Assembly (NCBI GenBank): GCA_023262945.1
Contig: JALQXY010000057.1
Location: 1 to 26,335, forward strand
Source of the DNA: Rickettsiales bacterium
GTDB lineage: Bacteria; Pseudomonadota; Alphaproteobacteria; Rickettsiales; UBA1997
DNA: 26,335 bases
Reading direction: 5' to 3'
Each line of letters begins with the position of its first letter. Within the stretch, counting starts at the first letter, position 1. Below the pieces are notes generated by a model, which saw only the letters and a program-made list of their open reading frames with translations, was not told the DNA's origin and searched no databases. A program made the position numbers and the translations under genes. Shown piece after piece: positions 6,970 to 14,888 of this stretch.

Positions 6970-8643
6970 TTAAGATCTTTTTTTCTTGGCACGAGAAACC
7001 AAAGATTTTTTGCCATTAGATTTTGCTTGAAAACAGTGTAAAATTCTTTCTGCATCACCAAATGGCACTACAAAGAAAGAAAAATTATCTAACATCTTAA
7101 CATCATCGATCAACTTTTTATCAACACCAGTTTCTTTATTTATAAAGCTAACTAAGCTAGAAACATCTTTCATGTCATCACGCCCCTTAGCAATAAATAA
7201 TCTAGCAGTGCCTTTGCGGTCTATATAACCTCTTTTACCATTAGCTCCAATAGGGCGATATCCTGACATGCCGCGATCGTCATAATAATAATCTTTATTT
7301 TTCTTATATGCTGATATGTCGTCTATCTTATTATAGCCACTTTCGTTCAACTCGTCTTTAAAGGCCATTTTTAGCAAAGCTGCCAAAGTTATTACTGGAT
7401 CATTATTTTCTTGCAAAATGTCGTTTGCTATTTCTTCAAGATCAGTAAAGTCACCTTGACTGATGATTTCAGAAAGGCTATTCTTAATACGCTGTTTTTT
7501 ATTATCTATTACTTCAGCAATGTCAGGAACTTTTTGCTTAGTAATTTTAGTATTGGCAACTTTTTGTATTGAAATTAATTTACGATATTCAGAAGGAGTT
7601 ATTAGAGTAATTGCCGTTCCATGCTTGCCTGCGCGACCAGTTCTGCCAATACGATGAACATAGCTTTCTGGATCTTGTGGCAAAGAATAATTAATAACAT
7701 GAGTTAAGCCATCAATATCTATACCTCTAGCAGCAACATCAGTTGCCACTAATATATTTAATTCTTTAGAACGAAATTTCTGCAACACTTTTTCTCTTTG
7801 CCCCTGAGAGAGATCTCCATGAATAGCATCAACTCTACAAGATCTATTGCTTAATTTATTAGCAATCTCATCTGCATCTACCTTTGTGCGGCAAAAAACA
7901 ACGCCGTAAAAGCTTTCTTCAACATCAACAATGCGAAACAAGGCTTCAAATTTATCAGCTTGCGAAACTTCAAAATAAATTTGCTCAATGTTGTCACGCC
8001 TAATCTGCTCTCCTGCAACTGCTATAGTCTCATAATTTGACATATATTTTTTTGCCAATCTTTCGACATGATTTGGCATAGTAGCGGAAAATAAAATTGT
8101 ACGCTTTTTTTGTGGTGCGGCGCGTAAAATATTTTCAATATCTTCAACAAAACCCATATTAAGCATCTCATCAGCTTCATCAAGGACGATGTGAGATATT
8201 TTTGATATATCTAAGGTTTTGCGCTCAAGGTGATCTAATATACGACCTGGTGTACCAACTATAATATCAACTCCTCGCTCTAGCCTAGCTATCTGCCTTT
8301 CAATAGGTTGACCACCGTAAACCGCCAAAACTCTGACCTTCTGAGATGTAGCAAAAGAATTTAACTCTTCAGTAACTTGAATTGCAAGCTCACGAGTCGG
8401 AGCCAATATAACCGATTGAATATATCCAGCTTTAGCAATAGTTTTTTCAATTAGCGGAATTCCAAAGGCACCAGTTTTACCAGTTCCAGTTTGAGCTTTG
8501 GCAATAAGATCTTTGCTTTTTTCCAATATGAATGGAATAGCTTGTTTCTGAATAGGGGTAGGCTCTTCAAAGCCTTTTTTATCAAGGCATTCTATCATGG
8601 ATTGCGACAATCCAAGATCTTTAAACTTTGCAAGATTAGTCAT
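6970..8643 (-). CDS. deaD: DEAD-box ATP-dependent RNA helicase (DeaD/CsdA-like)
   Basis: This is an ATP-dependent RNA-unwinding enzyme, likely acting in ribosome assembly or RNA turnover. Motifs in order: Q motif EEPTPIQKQAIPF (26-38), Walker A AQTGTGKT (50-57), PTREL (82-86), TPGR (131-134), DEAD (155-158), SAT (186-188), and HRIGRTGR (330-337). After a charged linker, residues about 455-545 (GYRPIGANGKRGYIDRKGTARLFIAKG...) resemble the DbpA/DeaD-type RNA-binding domain. The tail is basic (SRAKKKRS). The 557-residue length and this C-terminal domain favour DeaD over RhlE or SrmB. It is monocistronic, converging on ndk and divergent from icd. Confidence 0.9.
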   Translation of the reverse strand: MTNLAKFKDLGLSQSMIECLDKKGFEEPTPIQKQAIPFILEKSKDLIAKAQTGTGKTGAFGIPLIEKTIAKAGYIQSVILAPTRELAIQVTEELNSFATSQKVRVLAVYGGQPIERQIARLERGVDIIVGTPGRILDHLERKTLDISKISHIVLDEADEMLNMGFVEDIENILRAAPQKKRTILFSATMPNHVERLAKKYMSNYETIAVAGEQIRRDNIEQIYFEVSQADKFEALFRIVDVEESFYGVVFCRTKVDADEIANKLSNRSCRVDAIHGDLSQGQREKVLQKFRSKELNILVATDVAARGIDIDGLTHVINYSLPQDPESYVHRIGRTGRAGKHGTAITLITPSEYRKLISIQKVANTKITKQKVPDIAEVIDNKKQRIKNSLSEIISQGDFTDLEEIANDILQENNDPVITLAALLKMAFKDELNESGYNKIDDISAYKKNKDYYYDDRGMSGYRPIGANGKRGYIDRKGTARLFIAKGRDDMKDVSSLVSFINKETGVDKKLIDDVKMLDNFSFFVVPFGDAERILHCFQAKSNGKKSLVSRAKKKRS

Positions 8644-8697
8644 CTGTAACGCGCTTTTTAGAAAATTATGGCAATATCATCATGTAATTAAGGCTTT

Positions 8698-8867
8698 ATA
8701 CAATTCTCACCTAAAAAACATATAAAAACTAAACAATCTGACTTTATCTTTTTGGCTAAAAATTGCAAAAAGTCTTAAGCCCTGTAGGTATAGGACTTGC
8801 ATTTTTTACAATCTTTATCTTAAAAAATATTTTGTCATATTGTTCATTTTTAGATGGGAATTGTTAT
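8698..8867. repeat. Palindromic intergenic repeat, copy D (core type alpha, opposite orientation to copy C)
   Basis: The ends are ATACAATTCTCACCTAAAA and ...TTTTTAGATGGGAATTGTTAT. The core palindrome at 8777-8798 is degenerate: AAGCCCTGTA against TATAGGACTT, two differences from a perfect stem. The left arm matches the right arm of copy C in reverse complement, so this copy is inverted relative to C and E. It lies between the divergent helicase and icd genes, about 84 bp before the icd start. Confidence 0.85.
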
Positions 8868-8871
8868 AAGA

Positions 8872-8891
8872 CTTTTCTTTGCGGATTTAAT
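8872..8891. repeat. Fragment of the core-beta module
   Basis: CTTTTCTTTGCGGATTTAAT differs by one base from the corresponding stretch of copy B (6005-6024). It lies 5 bp outside the right end of copy D, as if a core-beta copy had been replaced or overrun by copy D. Confidence 0.55.
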
Positions 8892-8951
8892 AAAAATTAA
8901 AATAAGATTTTGCTTAAATTGCATAATATATTTTTTTATACATAATTTAAA

Positions 8952-10460
8952 ATGAAAAATATTACAATTGCTTATGGTGATGGTATAGGACCTGAAATCA
9001 TGGAAAGTGTCTTACAAATTTTACAAGCATGCAAAACTAAATTAAAATTTAGCATTATTGAAGTTGGTGAGAATATATACAAAAAAGGTTTTAACTCTGG
9101 ATTGATGCCTTCAGCTTGGCAAGAATTAGAAAATAGTAAAATTCTGCTCAAAGCTCCTATCACTACTCCGCAAGGTGGAGGATACAAAAGCCTTAATGTT
9201 ACCTTAAGAAAAAAGCTAGGACTTTATGCCAATATAAGACCAGTAGCATCTTTTTATCCTTATGTATCAACCAATTTTCCACAAATGGATTTGGTTGTAG
9301 TTCGTGAAAATGAAGAAGATTTATATACAGGCATTGAACATCGCCATAGCCTTGATTCATATCAATGTTTAAAAATTGCTACCAAAAGTTCTTGTGAAAA
9401 AATTGTGCGTTTTGCTTTTGATTATGCTGTAAAAAATAAACGCAATAAAGTTAGTTGCTTTTCTAAAGACAATATAATGAAACGCACCGATGGCATATTT
9501 CATGAAGTTTTTAATAAAATTGCCAAAGAATATCCTGATATTCAAAATGATCATCATATAATTGATATTGCAACTGCCAGAGTAGCAGCAAAACCGCAGA
9601 TTTTTGATGTAATAGTAACTACCAATCTTTATGGTGATATTATTTCAGATGTTGCGGCCGAAATTTCTGGGTCTGTTGGCCTAGCTGGCTCAGCTAATAT
9701 TGGTGATAATTATGCTATGTTTGAGGCAATTCATGGATCTGCCCCTGATATAGCAAATCAAGATATTGCCAATCCTAGTGGATTATTACAAGCTTGTATT
9801 ATGATGCTAAAACACATTGGATATAATAAAGATGCCGCCAAAATACGTAATGCTCTTTATAAAACTATTGAAGATGGAATACATACCGCTGATATTTACA
9901 ATAAAAACTCCAGCGTTAAAAAAGTTGGCACCAAAGATTTTACTAAAGCTATAATTGATAATTTAGAATCAAGCCCAAGAAGTCTTGCTATAGCTGATTT
10001 TGGTGATGATAATTATATAGAGGTTGCAAAAAATAACAAAAATGACATCGATTCAATAAATATCAAACATCAGAAAAATACAGAAAAGAGCTTAATTGGA
10101 TTTGATCTTTTTATAGATTATAATGAAAACTTTGAAAGCTTATTAAAAATTTTACAAAATTTAGAAAGCGACATATTTGAAATCAAAACCATTAGCTGTA
10201 AAGGTCTATTATTATGGCCACTAATTGACAAGCATATGATGCCTCAATCTACTAGCGGCTTAATAACATTGCGCTTAATAGCAAAAGGAGTTTGTGGTAA
10301 ATATAGCAATCAAATAATCAACACTAAGAAAAATATCTTAAAACAAGATATCTTAGATATGATGAAATATTTTATTGAAAATAATCTTGATTTTGTAAAA
10401 TATGAAGGACTGTATCATTTTGCAGGAATAGCAGGATATTCAGCATCTCAAGGCGAATAA
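8952..10460 (+). CDS. icd: Isocitrate dehydrogenase, Thermus/alphaproteobacterial type with C-terminal extension
   Basis: This enzyme oxidatively decarboxylates isocitrate to 2-oxoglutarate in the TCA cycle. The isocitrate/isopropylmalate dehydrogenase fold shows GDGIGPE (9-15), the substrate loop KSLNVTLRKKLGLYANIRP (79-97), VVRENEEDLYTGIEHRHS (116-133), KDNIMKRTDGIF (172-183), and the metal and cofactor region TTNLYGDIISDVAAEISGSVGLAGSANIG with EAIHGSAPDIA (about 223-268). Residues about 335-502 form an extra domain absent from E. coli Icd but present in the Thermus and Rickettsia type. Isopropylmalate dehydrogenase (LeuB) is unlikely because of that domain and the length. Cofactor preference cannot be read safely. 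It heads a run with mscS and ilvN. Confidence 0.9.
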   Translation: MKNITIAYGDGIGPEIMESVLQILQACKTKLKFSIIEVGENIYKKGFNSGLMPSAWQELENSKILLKAPITTPQGGGYKSLNVTLRKKLGLYANIRPVASFYPYVSTNFPQMDLVVVRENEEDLYTGIEHRHSLDSYQCLKIATKSSCEKIVRFAFDYAVKNKRNKVSCFSKDNIMKRTDGIFHEVFNKIAKEYPDIQNDHHIIDIATARVAAKPQIFDVIVTTNLYGDIISDVAAEISGSVGLAGSANIGDNYAMFEAIHGSAPDIANQDIANPSGLLQACIMMLKHIGYNKDAAKIRNALYKTIEDGIHTADIYNKNSSVKKVGTKDFTKAIIDNLESSPRSLAIADFGDDNYIEVAKNNKNDIDSINIKHQKNTEKSLIGFDLFIDYNENFESLLKILQNLESDIFEIKTISCKGLLLWPLIDKHMMPQSTSGLITLRLIAKGVCGKYSNQIINTKKNILKQDILDMMKYFIENNLDFVKYEGLYHFAGIAGYSASQGE

Positions 10461-10472
10461 ATAATTACTAAA

Positions 10473-11768
10473 ATGACCATTCAAGAAATATTATTACCTT
10501 TGGGTAATGTTATATTAAAAAAACAATTTATATGGCAAATATTAAACATATTCTTCTGCCTTGTAATAGCCAATATCTTTCATCGCATCAATAATAAATA
10601 CTTCTTTTCTCGATTCTTTTCTAAAAAAAATAAAGAAAGAAAAAAAGTTAAAGAAAGGGTCGTACTTAACGACATAATTAGAGACGCATTTCATCGCTTT
10701 TTTTACCCAATTCTACACCCTTTATTCATCATAATCATCTTAACTATTGGATTATCAATTCATAATTTATTTTGGAATGAAAATATAATTATCATATCCG
10801 CTATTAAAATTGTTATTTTATTAACTTTTCTAAAGATATTAAGAGGCGTAGTTCAAAATGACTTCTTGGTTAATATAATCGCATTTTTTCTAACTTTAAC
10901 TCTTATTCTTAGCGCTTTTAATATTTTTGATCCTACAATAAAATATCTTGATAGCTTAGCTTTTTCTTTTGGAGATATTAGGATATCAATTTATCTAGTT
11001 ATAAAGTCTTTTATAACGATGGTATGTGTATTTTGGTTATCAGGTATAATTGGTAAAAATAGTAAAAAATACATCGAAAGAAAAAGAAATATTCTACCAA
11101 CCACTAAAAGCATAGTCACCAAATTTATTGATATAGCTATTTATTTCTTTATTTTTATCATTGCTCTTAAAACTTTTGGAGTCGATTTAACAGCCTTAGC
11201 GGTCTTTGGTGGTGCGGTTGGTGTTGGTGTTGGTTTTGGTTTGCAGAAAATTGCTTCAAATTTTATTAGTGGCATTATTCTACTTTTTGAAAAATCAATC
11301 GAAACTGGTGATATAATTGAAATTGAAGGAGCAATATTTGGTACCGTTAAAAGATTTAGTGGTAGATATACCTTAATAGAATGCTTTGATGGCAAAGAAA
11401 TAATGATGCCAAATGAAGATTTTATTGTATCAAGAGTAATTAACTGGACATATAGCGATAACAAAGCCAGAATTCATGTTAATATTGGTGTAGCTTATAA
11501 TACTGATTTAGATCAAGCTATTAAAATTATGAAAGATTGCGCTAGTAATTATTATAGATGCTTGAAAGATCCAGAGATAGGTTGTTATGTTAAAGAATTC
11601 GGCGATTCGTCAATTAATATTTCTTTATATTTCTGGGTTAACGATATTAATGACGGAATTTTCTCAGCAAAAAGCGATGTCATGCTTGAAATTTGGAGAA
11701 AATTTAAAGAAGTTGGAATAGTTATTCCATTTCCACAACGTGAAATTAAAATTCTTAATGATAAATAA
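10473..11768 (+). CDS. Mechanosensitive ion channel, MscS family
   Basis: This is an inner-membrane channel that opens under membrane tension to release solutes during osmotic downshock. Hydrophobic segments fall at about 20-36, 77-97, 104-120, 131-150, 171-192 and 217-234. They are followed by the pore-lining helix TALAVFGGAVGVGVGFGLQKIASNF (240-264), rich in small residues as in MscS TM3. The cytoplasmic beta domain follows (GDIIEIEGAIFGTVKRFSGRYTLIECFDGKEIMMPNEDF). With 431 residues and extra N-terminal helices it is larger than E. coli MscS (286) and nearer the YbdG/YjeP-like middle-sized members. A basic loop (50-62, KKNKERKKVKER) separates helices 1 and 2. The gaps are 12 bp after icd and 14 bp before ilvN. 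Confidence 0.92.
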   Translation: MTIQEILLPLGNVILKKQFIWQILNIFFCLVIANIFHRINNKYFFSRFFSKKNKERKKVKERVVLNDIIRDAFHRFFYPILHPLFIIIILTIGLSIHNLFWNENIIIISAIKIVILLTFLKILRGVVQNDFLVNIIAFFLTLTLILSAFNIFDPTIKYLDSLAFSFGDIRISIYLVIKSFITMVCVFWLSGIIGKNSKKYIERKRNILPTTKSIVTKFIDIAIYFFIFIIALKTFGVDLTALAVFGGAVGVGVGFGLQKIASNFISGIILLFEKSIETGDIIEIEGAIFGTVKRFSGRYTLIECFDGKEIMMPNEDFIVSRVINWTYSDNKARIHVNIGVAYNTDLDQAIKIMKDCASNYYRCLKDPEIGCYVKEFGDSSINISLYFWVNDINDGIFSAKSDVMLEIWRKFKEVGIVIPFPQREIKILNDK

Positions 11769-11782
11769 TTTATATCAAAATT

Positions 11783-12295
11783 ATGGAGCAAATAAAAAAA
11801 CATGTAATTGCTATTTTAGTTGATAATGAATTTGGTGCTTTAGCAAGAATTGTTGAGCTTTTTTCAGCACGAGGATATAACATCGAATCACTAAATGTCG
11901 CACCAATAGATCAAGAAAAGAAAATTTCTCGCGTTACTATTACCACTTATGGTAACAATAAGACTGTAGATTTAATCTGTAAATTACTAAATCGAATTAT
12001 TCCTGTATATCGCGCCGTTGAACTAACTAGAGAAAAAGGTTATATTGAGCGTGAATTAGCATTAGTAAAGGTAATTGGTAAAGAAGAGAAGAGGCAAAAA
12101 GCATTAGAAATTGCCGACAAATATCGCACAAGTGTTGTTGATATTACTAATAATTCTATAGTTTTTGAAATTATTGGCACTTCACAAACAATAGACGAAA
12201 TTATTAGCAAATTAACACCACTTGGAATTGATGGCGTTTCTCGAACTGGAGCCGCCGCTGGATACAAAGGAGATAAAAAACTTTCTACCTCTTAA
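11783..12295 (+). CDS. ilvN: Acetolactate synthase small (regulatory) subunit
   Basis: This is the regulatory subunit of acetohydroxyacid synthase, the first common enzyme of valine, leucine and isoleucine synthesis. An N-terminal ACT domain (HVIAILVDNEFGALARIVELFSARGYNIESLNVAP, 7-41) binds the feedback inhibitor. The C-terminal domain includes ELTREKGYIERELALVKV and ends GIDGVSRTGAAAGYKG, in the position of the family's usual R-S/T-G ending. The length of 170 residues is normal. The catalytic subunit (ilvB/ilvI) normally lies immediately upstream. Here its place is taken by icd and the channel gene, so the partner must be elsewhere or lost. Confidence 0.95.
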   Translation: MEQIKKHVIAILVDNEFGALARIVELFSARGYNIESLNVAPIDQEKKISRVTITTYGNNKTVDLICKLLNRIIPVYRAVELTREKGYIERELALVKVIGKEEKRQKALEIADKYRTSVVDITNNSIVFEIIGTSQTIDEIISKLTPLGIDGVSRTGAAAGYKGDKKLSTS

Positions 12296-12311
12296 ACTAT
12301 TTGAAATAGTT
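12295..12311 (+). terminator. Weak hairpin at the ilvN stop codon
   Basis: AACTATT and AATAGTT (7 bp, all but one pair A-T) flank the loop TGA and overlap the last base of the ilvN stop. No clear T-run follows. It is a weak candidate for the 3' end of the icd-mscS-ilvN transcript. The rest of the 229-bp convergent gap to pgi holds no gene. Confidence 0.3.
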
Positions 12312-12485
12312 ATACTAGTTTGTTAAATAATTATAATTAAGTGGATTTTTTAATAAAGGACAAACAGGATGAAAACGCAGAAAAATCTTAGAAAGTAAAA
12401 TGGAATTCAAAATCGTTATTTAATTTATGAAAATGTTATAAAAGAACTTTATGTAGCAGAATTTCTTATCTTTAATTTAATTTTT

Positions 12486-12521
12486 TAAAATATTTTTGAG
12501 ATAAAATTTTACAAAATAAAA
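12486..12521. repeat. Decayed remnant of a palindromic repeat arm
   Basis: The stretch reading AAAATATTTTTGAGATAAAA and then TTTTACAAAATAAAA is close to the left arm of the window-end copy (26205-26238) and of copy B (about 5944-5980). It has no termini or core. It lies 3 bp past the pgi stop codon, the same position used by complete copies at other genes. Confidence 0.5.
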
Positions 12522-12524
12522 AGT

Positions 12525-13790
12525 TTATTTGCGATTTAATAGCATATTTCTTGCGTAAATCTTTCCTTCTTCCACGGCTGGCTGATCAAAGGGATTAACA
12601 TTGATAATCTTAGAGTAAAAAATAGTTTCCAGCATGAAATACATCATTATTTGACCTAAAGAATATTCATCTAGCTCTTTAATATCAAATCTACGAGTTA
12701 AATGATTTTTATTTGCAATAGTTTTAATTGTTGATTCTTGATTTGCATATATCACATCACCTAGTTTATTTTTATTCAAATAATCAATTTCATTCATTAA
12801 ATAATCAGGAACTTTTAATTCATTTCCTTTATCTCTATTGTCAGAAGCAAGAAAAGTAAAAAATTTATCTCTTTTACCATCAAGAAAGAGCTGTAAAACA
12901 CTATGTTGATCAACACTTCCTAAGGCCTTTAAAGGAGTTATTCCTTTTCCATTTTTACCAACCGATTCAGCCAGCAATTGATTATACCAATAATTAAAAT
13001 GATATAATCTTGCCAGATAAGGCATTGAAACTTGGATATTAAGATTTTGTTTTTGTGCCTGCTGTAAAAAATATACACCGTCTTCTATCAAGCGTGATTC
13101 GTGGTTAATAAATTCATTTAATATAGTTAATCCACCATTTAAATAATTTTCTATATCAATATCATAAAAAGCTGCTGGAATTAACCCCACAGAAGTAAAG
13201 CAAGAATATCTACCACCTATATCTTTATCATGCTCAATAATTGACCTATTGTAATTATTGGCAATTTTGGCTAAAGGATTGGGATCTTCAGAGCTTTCAG
13301 TAATAAAATATAAATTTTGTGCCTTATTTTCTTCTATCTGATTTTTATAATAGTCAATTAATAGCAATGTTTGACATATTGTCTCAATTGTTTTTCCTGA
13401 TTTAGAAATAAACAAAAAAGCACTATTGTTAAAATCAATATTATTAAGAAAACTTTGTAAATTTTGATGATGGATATTATCTAAAAAATAAATTTTTTTA
13501 TTATTTTTGCTATATTTTAAATCAAAGAATTTATAACCACATATTGCTTTAGCTCCAAGAGAAGATCCTCCCATGCCGCAAACGATAAGATTTCGATATT
13601 TATTTGATATTTCTTTAGCAATATCAAGGCTACAATTTAAATATCCCTGCTTACGATTAGGTAAGTCAAAAATACCAACTTCCTTATTTTCTAAAATAAC
13701 ATTATCTTTAATTTTTAAAAGAAATTCACTATCGTAATCAGTTTTATCTAAATTAAAAAATATTTGCTTTAAGTGTTTTTTATAAGGCAT
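12525..13790 (-). CDS. pgi: Glucose-6-phosphate isomerase
   Basis: Pgi interconverts glucose 6-phosphate and fructose 6-phosphate. The sugar-isomerase phosphate-binding site is seen as LIVCGMGGSSLGAKAI (68-83) and FISKSGKTIETICQ (127-140). The catalytic region shows QLLAESVGKNGKG with Glu275, VDQHSVLQLFLDG with His296, and NPFDQPAVEEGK with Lys410. At 421 residues it is shorter than E. coli Pgi (549) and nearer the compact bacterial form (about 450 in Bacillus). It follows rimM by 26 bp on the same strand and converges on ilvN. Confidence 0.95.
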   Translation of the reverse strand: MPYKKHLKQIFFNLDKTDYDSEFLLKIKDNVILENKEVGIFDLPNRKQGYLNCSLDIAKEISNKYRNLIVCGMGGSSLGAKAICGYKFFDLKYSKNNKKIYFLDNIHHQNLQSFLNNIDFNNSAFLFISKSGKTIETICQTLLLIDYYKNQIEENKAQNLYFITESSEDPNPLAKIANNYNRSIIEHDKDIGGRYSCFTSVGLIPAAFYDIDIENYLNGGLTILNEFINHESRLIEDGVYFLQQAQKQNLNIQVSMPYLARLYHFNYWYNQLLAESVGKNGKGITPLKALGSVDQHSVLQLFLDGKRDKFFTFLASDNRDKGNELKVPDYLMNEIDYLNKNKLGDVIYANQESTIKTIANKNHLTRRFDIKELDEYSLGQIMMYFMLETIFYSKIINVNPFDQPAVEEGKIYARNMLLNRK

Positions 13791-13816
13791 TTTAAGGTAA
13801 GAATTTGGTTTTAATT

Positions 13817-14353
13817 TTAAGAATTATTAATATATTCTGAAGACAATATTATGTAACCTTTATCGATATCAATTTGCGGAAAAAACTCGTTTTTAAAAGG
13901 AAAATTCTCCAATTGATTAATTTTGTTATGTTTTTGTGTTTCTTTATTGAATTCTATCTCAATAACGCCTCCCGCACCATAATCAAAAACATTTTTAACA
14001 ATACCTAATTTTTTATAATTGTTATCAACGACATTTAAATTAATTAAATCAACAAAGTAAAATTCATCTTCTGGTAATTTTTCAAAATCTTGGCGATTGG
14101 TAAATATTTCAAGACCAATAAATTCTTCAGCTTTATTTCTGTCTTTAATATCATTAATTTTGGCAATTAAGGTTTCATTTTTATTGCCAGATTTTCTTTT
14201 GATTGAATCTATTTTTAGAGAAATTGCGCGATCATTTTCATCAAATAATGAATAATTAATAATTTGCGAAGGCTCCTGACAGTAGCTAACAACTTTAACT
14301 TGCCCCTTAACACCAAAAACAGCTACAATTTTACCGATTAGAACTTTTTTCAT
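13817..14353 (-). CDS. rimM: Ribosome maturation factor RimM
   Basis: RimM assists 30S subunit head assembly by binding ribosomal protein S19. The N-terminal beta-barrel starts KVLIGKIVAVFGVKGQVKVVSY. The C-terminal PRC-barrel begins near residue 95 with DEFYFVDLINLNVVDN and continues to GIVKNVFDYGAGGVIEIEF. The length of 178 residues is typical. The start overlaps the nusB stop by 4 bp (ATGA arrangement). In many genomes rimM sits with rpsP, trmD and rplS; here its neighbours are nusB and pgi. Confidence 0.93.
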   Translation of the reverse strand: MKKVLIGKIVAVFGVKGQVKVVSYCQEPSQIINYSLFDENDRAISLKIDSIKRKSGNKNETLIAKINDIKDRNKAEEFIGLEIFTNRQDFEKLPEDEFYFVDLINLNVVDNNYKKLGIVKNVFDYGAGGVIEIEFNKETQKHNKINQLENFPFKNEFFPQIDIDKGYIILSSEYINNS

Positions 14354-14856
14354 TGTTTATTTATCATATTTTTTGCTACTTTATCAAGAACAGCGTTAAC
14401 AAAAGTTACTTTTTTTTTGTCAAAGAAACTAGCAGAAATTGAAACATATTCATCTATAACAACTTTTTCTGGAATATTTTTTATATATTTTAGCTCAAAA
14501 ATAGCACAGCGCAAAATTTGTTGCAAGATATTATCTATATCATTTAATTTCCATCCCTCTTTGAGGTTGTTAGTGATTTCTTGATCTAATGTATCACAAA
14601 CCTGTAAAACACCAAAAATCAAATTATCAAGAAATTTTTCATCTATTTTATTTTTGTAAGAAGATATATCTTGCGAATAATCTAAAACATAATTTTCTAC
14701 AATGTCATTTTTAATTTTATTAATTTCTTGATCCAAATTAATAAAATCTTTTTGATATAAAATTTGTACAGCCATTAATCTTGCTAAAGATCTTTTTATA
14801 ATTTGCGTTTTTGCAGTTGATTTTTGTTTATTTTTTACTGTATTTTCTTTATTCAT
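14350..14856 (-). CDS. nusB: Transcription antitermination factor NusB
   Basis: NusB binds boxA RNA with NusE (S10) to promote rRNA antitermination. The all-alpha domain begins after a basic N-terminal extension (about residues 1-25, KENTVKNKQKSTAKTQIIKR) with SLARLMAVQILYQKDF. The C-terminal half carries QQILRCAIFELKYI, PEKVVIDEYVSISASFF and TFVNAVLDKVAK, the usual conserved block. The 168-residue length is slightly over E. coli NusB (139) because of the lysine-rich N terminus. It is first in the nusB-rimM-pgi run. Often it follows ribH; no riboflavin gene is near here. Confidence 0.93.
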   Translation of the reverse strand: MNKENTVKNKQKSTAKTQIIKRSLARLMAVQILYQKDFINLDQEINKIKNDIVENYVLDYSQDISSYKNKIDEKFLDNLIFGVLQVCDTLDQEITNNLKEGWKLNDIDNILQQILRCAIFELKYIKNIPEKVVIDEYVSISASFFDKKKVTFVNAVLDKVAKNMINKQ

Positions 14857-14888
14857 TTAAGGATAATTTATCATTTAATTTTTATAAA

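Noticed and set aside
14811..14888. Upstream extension of lysA
   Set aside because: It would overlap nusB on the other strand and add 26 hydrophobic residues not expected in this cytoplasmic enzyme. The ATG at 14889 gives the normal length.
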